A stretch of DNA of 64,000 bases, from contig WAEK01000006.1 of NCBI GenBank assembly GCA_011634665.1, positions 62,001 through 126,000 on the forward strand. The letters run 5' to 3'. Shown here in pieces: positions 58,879 to 64,000 of this stretch. This stretch comes from Mortierella sp. BCC40632 (lineage: Eukaryota; Mortierellomycota; Mortierellomycetes; Mortierellales; Mortierellaceae). Both the position numbers and the translations under genes were made by a program. The notes beneath the pieces were generated by a model. The model worked only from the letters and a program-made list of their open reading frames with translations, searched no databases and was not told where the DNA came from. Position 1 is the stretch's first letter. Each line of letters opens with the position of its first letter.

Positions 58879-61523
58879 ATTCGCAAGGAGACGATTCTCT
58901 TGGAACACCAAGGAGGAAGCCCCGGCCACCCATTACCTTCGCTATTGCTGTTGTTTCCGTAACACCGTCGGCAAACTATTTGCTGCATTCGCAGATATTT
59001 TTTTTTCCTTCTGTATCGGCCAGATGCATTTGCCTGGCTTGCATTTTTTTTCTTTTCTTTTCTTTGCAGACAATAAAAAAAACAAAAAACAACAGCAATC
59101 ACAATAACAATTGTGGGTAGAGAAGAGAGAGAGAGAGAGATAGAGAGAGAGATGCTAAAGTAGCTCTTTTTTGCCTTTTCAGTCATGCTCTCTGTCAATC
59201 CCCCTTTCTTCGTCTTTGCCTCTCCCTCTCTCTCTCTCTCTCTCTTTCACCCTTCCTCGCCTCACTTTTTTACCATTTCACCTTAATTCTGCCTCGCCTC
59301 TCTTCTCCCACCCCCATCCAACCCCTCTCTGTCTCTCTTTTCTCCTCCTCTCCCGCTTCCCCCGTTCCCGACAGTAAATGATGATTTGTTTCTCAGATGC
59401 CATGTATGCTGACGAACAGGGTCACTGTTCTATCGTCCGAGTCTTGCTTCTCCATATTCTTTTACTCACCTTCTCTCTCCACACGCATACTCTCGGGGGA
59501 TGAAGAGCGAGTTTTGAAAGACGCCCTCTCTCATTCTTCTTCTTTATCTCCCTTCCTCGCAACAAAAGAGACGAACCGAGCTTCATAACCTCGTCTATTC
59601 TCCTTTACAGGAGAACCATCTCGACGGATACACATGTCACTGACCCTTGCGGCAATATCCCTTTAGGAGCCACCGACTGCTTTTTGTACTTTTTTTTCTT
59701 TATTTATTCCCGAGGAGCTGACCAAAGGACTGAAAAGGATTGGTAGGACTCCTAGACTCTTTCTGTAGATCCAGGGCATCGCACCCTTCTCGTTTTCTCT
59801 CTGGAAACAACAGGCAAGACTGTTCAAGCCTCCAGCCACTCAAAGGCCTTTCGGCCCGAGTACTCGGGCCCGGTCCCCCTGCTCCCCCGATCTTCTGATT
59901 GCTACCCTCCCTTTCTCTCGCCATCCCGATGCTGCCCACTGTAGTCTAGACACAGACAAAGTCCCCGTTCGGTGCCCATCTTTCCTTCTCTCTTTCCTTC
60001 TTTCTTTCTCTCCCAGGACAAATGGGCGTCAAAGTACTCCCACAGATTTGAATAAAAATAACCAATAACCAGCTATTACGTAGAATAACCACTGTCTTTC
60101 GCGACAATCACTAGTATCTATCCCTGTGTCTGTGTACTGTGTACGAAGAACTACAGCGCCCCCAACCTTGTCCTTTCTGGCTTTCTGGAGAGAGAAAGAC
60201 AAAGGAGAATCAGAACAAGCATGAATGTCGACCTAAACGTGACCATGAGACATCCTCCCTCATCTTGAGGAGAGCTAAGCTTCTCCCGAAGGTTGACAAC
60301 ATAACTGCTTTGCCCTAATGCATTCGCCCTTGCCAAGCCTCCAAATCGATGAAACCTTTTTTTGAGAGAGAAGAAGGTTGCGCGCCAAAAGCAAACGCCC
60401 CAAAGATGGAAGCCCGTCCTGGGACTGAGAAGTAAAAGCTGGCGTAATCACAAATCCATGGACAGTGGATGACAGGTGACATTGAACAGCATTTTTTTTT
60501 TTTTTTTTTTTTAAATATACATTGCTCATTGGTCTCATATCCTTGCCAACCATGTGTGGGGCCAATTGCTCGACGCAGCTGCTCTGCCTCTCCTTCTCTC
60601 TCCCTTGCTTTGCTGGGGAGTTCTAGTCTTATTATTTATGATGGGATATGGCCTGATCAATAAGTGCCTGTGAAAGCGTGTTTGTATGTAGCTGGTTCAA
60701 TTGGGCTTTGCCAGACGAGGGCTTCGACAAGGCCATGGCCTGACCCCACTTTGGGATAATTGACCGGCATCGACCGAAAAAGAGAGCGACCTAATCCCCC
60801 CAATCGGGCCAGCACTTGTGTTTCAGAGCGGCTCTTCTTCACTCAAGACAACCGGGACTCTTTGTCTCTTGAGGAGAACAAACGAGAACGAACAAACTCT
60901 CTTTCCCTTTTCTTTATTATCCCTACCCCCTACCCCATGAACCCACTTTCAACTTTTCTTCTCTCTTCAGACCTTTTAACATCCCCCCTTCCCTTCCCAC
61001 TTCAATTTTCTCTTTCCCACTCTCTCACTTTAAATCAAGACTGTACCATACCTCAAGAAACCCTTGTCCATTGACCTCGACACGATAACGATCAGACCAC
61101 CCAGAATCTCCAAGGATTTAAAAAAAAAACGTCACCCAACCCCTTCCATCCAATCCTTTACTCAAGCCGACTTGCTTCAATCCACTCGCTTGTCATCCAC
61201 CCTACACACGGAAAACGCGTTCTCCCCTATCTACGTCCAGATCGCCCTCTCTATCTCTATCTCTGTGTCTATTTATTTCCTGCAAGACTTGACCAAAAGA
61301 GGCCATCTCACGACCCCTATTTGTCCGCGGCCTTCAAGCTCCTAGGAAGCATCTTCGTCTTTTACATTTCCTCTGGGCATCTGCTACGCGAACGTCCATT
61401 ATCTTTATATCTTTCTGGAGCAGCATCAGGATTTTTCTTTTTTTTTTTTTTTTTTTTTCGGACCAGCTCCCCTTGGCACACTATATTACGATATCAAAAG
61501 GAAAGAAAGCAAAACTCAACAAC
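58529..61523. other. Long intergenic stretch without supported genes
   Basis: Contains CT tracts at 58842-58872 and 59225-59245, poly-T runs and long pyrimidine-rich leader-like DNA (60890-61470) before the possible small gene at 61524. No frame shows a recognisable motif; frames of 60-170 codons are low complexity. Confidence 0.5.
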
Positions 61524-61823
61524 ATGGCCATCATGGATACCCCAACGCTTCTTTCTTCCTCGTCCTCGCCTTCTTCGCTTTCTTCATCACCAGTAGCAGC
61601 CACTGTCGAGATCCACAAGCGTAGCGGAAGTTGTGACAAATCATCATCTTCGTCTTTGATTGATATCGAGGATACAATCCTGTCAAGCCACCATCATCGG
61701 AGAAGAAGCAGTGGGGACGGGACTTGCACGGGACTCTGTGAATCCTGCCAGGACAAGAAAAAGGACCAGACGGGATCACCATCAATGGTGTCAGACACAA
61801 GCTCAGGAACAGAATCCCTTTGA
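61524..61823 (+). CDS. Possible small Ser-rich protein (99 aa)
   Basis: ATG (aacATGg) to TGA frame preceded by about 600 bp of pyrimidine-rich, leader-like sequence. The product is Ser-rich (LLSSSSSPSSLSSSP), has an IDIEDTILSS stretch, a basic HHHRRRSS patch and a CTGLCESCQDKKK segment with three cysteines. No homologue is recognised. It may be a real short gene, the first exon of a longer one, or chance. Confidence 0.4.
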   Translation: MAIMDTPTLLSSSSSPSSLSSSPVAATVEIHKRSGSCDKSSSSSLIDIEDTILSSHHHRRRSSGDGTCTGLCESCQDKKKDQTGSPSMVSDTSSGTESL

Positions 61824-62670
61824 GGGAATTAGTCATGACTAAAAGAAGGAAAGAAGGAGACACTCCATCTGCACTGGATATAGATGGACCCCGTCTGGAA
61901 TGAGAAAGGGTCAAGTACATGCTACAGTGCATTTTCTCATTAAAGACAAAGACAATACCATTTAGAAAGCAAAAGAACGAGTGAGAAAGAGAGAGGCTGG
62001 GCTTTCATCTTTGGACACGTCATCCTCTTCCATGAATATGGAGGAGAAGCATCGTGATGTGGTACATGACGGGTAAAAGAGAGGGGTGAGGAAGAGAGAA
62101 AGAGGAGGTGGTGTGGAGTAAAAATACAAGAAAGGTCCTACCTTGGTACCTCGGCCTTACCTCCCTTTTCTTGCCAAAGTTGGATAGGGGTGGTGCTTTG
62201 GCCTTTTTTGAGAGTCATAGCTGACTAGGGGTGCTGAGGAGAGAGAAAAGGGGTGGCGGGGTAAAGAGAAATCCAACCCTTGGAAGGAGAAAGAAAGAGA
62301 GGAGAGATGAGAAAGAGGCCGGCTCCTCGGTAATTAACCCCCTCCCTCCCATTTCTAGGCCTACCGCAAGCAACTCGGTGGGGTGATCGACTCTGCGTGT
62401 CTATACAAATTGATTTGACGCGTTGGTCCAGAGTTCTGAGCAAGTAGCTGGAGTATTTGCGGATGGATCCGTAATGATGGAAAAATATGCTCCATAGCGA
62501 GATGGATCCACAAAACTGATGAAGATGTGCTACATGTAAGAATGAGTCGTGGAGGAGGAGGAGGAGGAAAATGGAAGAAGCCAATGCAGGTATTGATCCG
62601 ATGCATGTTTGGATAGTCAAAGTGGACCTATTGTCAAGAAGAATCTCAAGATCCCTGCTTTGGACTGTCC

Positions 62671-62719
<49 letters not shown>

Positions 62720-64000
62720 GCGCTTTTTTATGGTTTCCTACTCTTTGGACTATAAACTCCAAAGACTATACTACGGGTTAGGGAGGCTCGATTCATTACT
62801 ATTATTATATATATATATATTTATTTCCAATAGCTTACAATATTCTACTCCTGCTTTTGCTGGCTCCGGTTACAGTGTCAAGTGTGTTTTTTTATTGTTC
62901 AAAGATAAAATATGGCGGACCTATCCTCGTGGACCGAGCGGATAACCTTGAGCTGTTGTGTCCCAACCAATTGATCCTTGTGCGGTGTTGGTTCGCTCCT
63001 CCACTACCATGCGTATTGCTAACCACAGTAAAAAAAAAAAAAGTTGTTTTCAAGGTCATTCCGAAAGTGGGTCCTCTCTTCTCTTGCTTCCTCTCCTAGA
63101 AGGACAACATAAGTTTTCGTCCGCGTTGCTCCTCTCCACATCCTCTGCTCTTTGAAGAGCTTCCCCGCACGGAACACACGTTCCTACATTCCATTTCTCT
63201 CTCCTCCCCCGCGTTCTCCGTGTGCACCCAAGTCGGCGAACGAGAAGAATAGAAGCTCCCCCCTCCCCCGCTTCTTCCCCTTTTTGTGTTGTCAAAAGTG
63301 GGGCTAGCATTTGTTATATGATGGTCCTCCACTGTCTTTCGCTCTCTCCAAACACACGCCTCCACATTCGGAAACAGACGTAAAAAAAAAAAGTGTGTTC
63401 CCCGCATCTGGACACTTGCCAGCGAAGGAAAGTGTTGACCTGTCGTGAATGCGGGGGAGGCAAGAATGAAAATCAACAAGAGAGCCATCCCCCCGCCACA
63501 TCCGTGAGGGTGGGAAAGAAGACAAGTAAGGTGGGGGGAAAGCAAAAAGAGATACGGTTGTGTACCGTGCCCCCGGTCCGTCTCGGAGGGCTGGAGTAGC
63601 TTCCTCGTAGAGAGTGGAGAAAACAAGGGAAAAGAGTGTTGTATGGACGAAATAAAAAAAAAAAAATATGTAGAACCCTTTTTTTACTTTTTTACTTTTT
63701 TACTTTTTACTTTTACTTTGGTTGCCTTGCAGGGTTACACATTCAGTAAGGCGAGGGCTCCAGGCACAAGGGTTGACCTTATAACTCCAACTTTGTACGC
63801 CTGGAGAGAGACAGACAAACACACAGAGTGTGAATTGGAGAAAGAGATAGGGAGGACTATACTCCTTCTAGACTCTCGGACGATTCATACAACGTTGTTC
63901 CCCGCACCCTCTTCGATTCCATGGTGCAACCTTGTTCAAAAAAGACGAGAACGATTTTTTTTTTTTTTATCAATGGGGTCGATTGTATAATGGAGTCGAG
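61824..64000. other. Intergenic to right edge
   Basis: No gene recognised. Contains (CA)n at 62679-62717, a short AT run at 62808-62820 and tandem TTTTTACTT-like copies at 63680-63718. Confidence 0.5.
62679..62717. repeat. (CA)n microsatellite
   Basis: About 19 CA units. Confidence 0.9.

Noticed and set aside
1..64000. tRNA, rRNA, CRISPR, intact LTR or DNA transposons, biosynthetic clusters
   Set aside because: I looked for B-box-like motifs, terminal repeats, reverse transcriptase or transposase motifs and spaced direct repeats by eye and found none convincing. A tRNAscan, Rfam or RepeatMasker run would be decisive.

Overview
The window is nuclear DNA of a filamentous, early-diverging fungus. 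Most genes have several short introns with GTRNGT donors and YAG acceptors. The gene content is fungal: PAC1/LIS1, a Zn2Cys6-PAS gluconeogenesis activator, BCP1, DBP5, RIO1, SOM1 and a TVP15-like Golgi protein. Complex I is present (NDUFS3), which excludes Saccharomyces-like yeasts. An MCFD2-like EF-hand protein and an RS-rich YTH reader, with pervasive CT/GA microsatellites and long poly-A/T runs, make Mortierellomycota or Mucoromycota my best guess. This placement is inference from gene structure and protein flavour, not a search.

Layout. Positions 1-2688 hold LIS1 on the minus strand; its last exon lies beyond the left edge. It is divergent from NDUFS3 (4523-6019, plus). A CaaX-terminated, Gln-rich protein follows (7739-10556), then a 242-aa acidic protein (12932-13660) and an ERT1/AcuK-type transcription factor (15245-18782). 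From 18.8 to 27.7 kb I find no convincing gene. This stretch is repeat-rich and holds two diverged repeat families present twice each, several minisatellites and a cluster of GC-rich inverted repeats. From 27.7 to 43.7 kb the window is gene dense: a 1483-aa single-pass membrane protein, a PY-motif membrane protein and THOC1/HPR1 (all minus), an RS-YTH protein (plus), then BCP1 and a DsbA-family oxidoreductase (minus). From 45 to 55.5 kb lie an MCFD2-like protein (plus), a split SOM1 gene (minus), a TVP15/COPI-associated protein (plus), the DEAD-box helicase DBP5 (minus) and RIO1 kinase (plus). From 55.5 kb to the right edge only a 302-aa acidic protein and a possible 99-aa gene are supported; the rest is low-complexity intergenic DNA.

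The genes do not form one pathway. Some share themes: mRNA packaging and export (THOC1, DBP5, RS-YTH), ribosome biogenesis (RIO1, BCP1), mitochondrial function (NDUFS3, SOM1) and early secretion (MCFD2-like, TVP15-like). Several pairs are head-to-head with short shared promoters: THOC1/YTH (314 bp), DBP5/RIO1 (324 bp), SOM1/TVP15-like (about 0.7 kb).

All exon models were built by hand from splice signals, codon phase and family resemblance. They are consistent in frame except LIS1, which has a one-base conflict at a homopolymer next to its second splice donor. No tRNA, rRNA, CRISPR array, intact transposon or viral gene was recognised.
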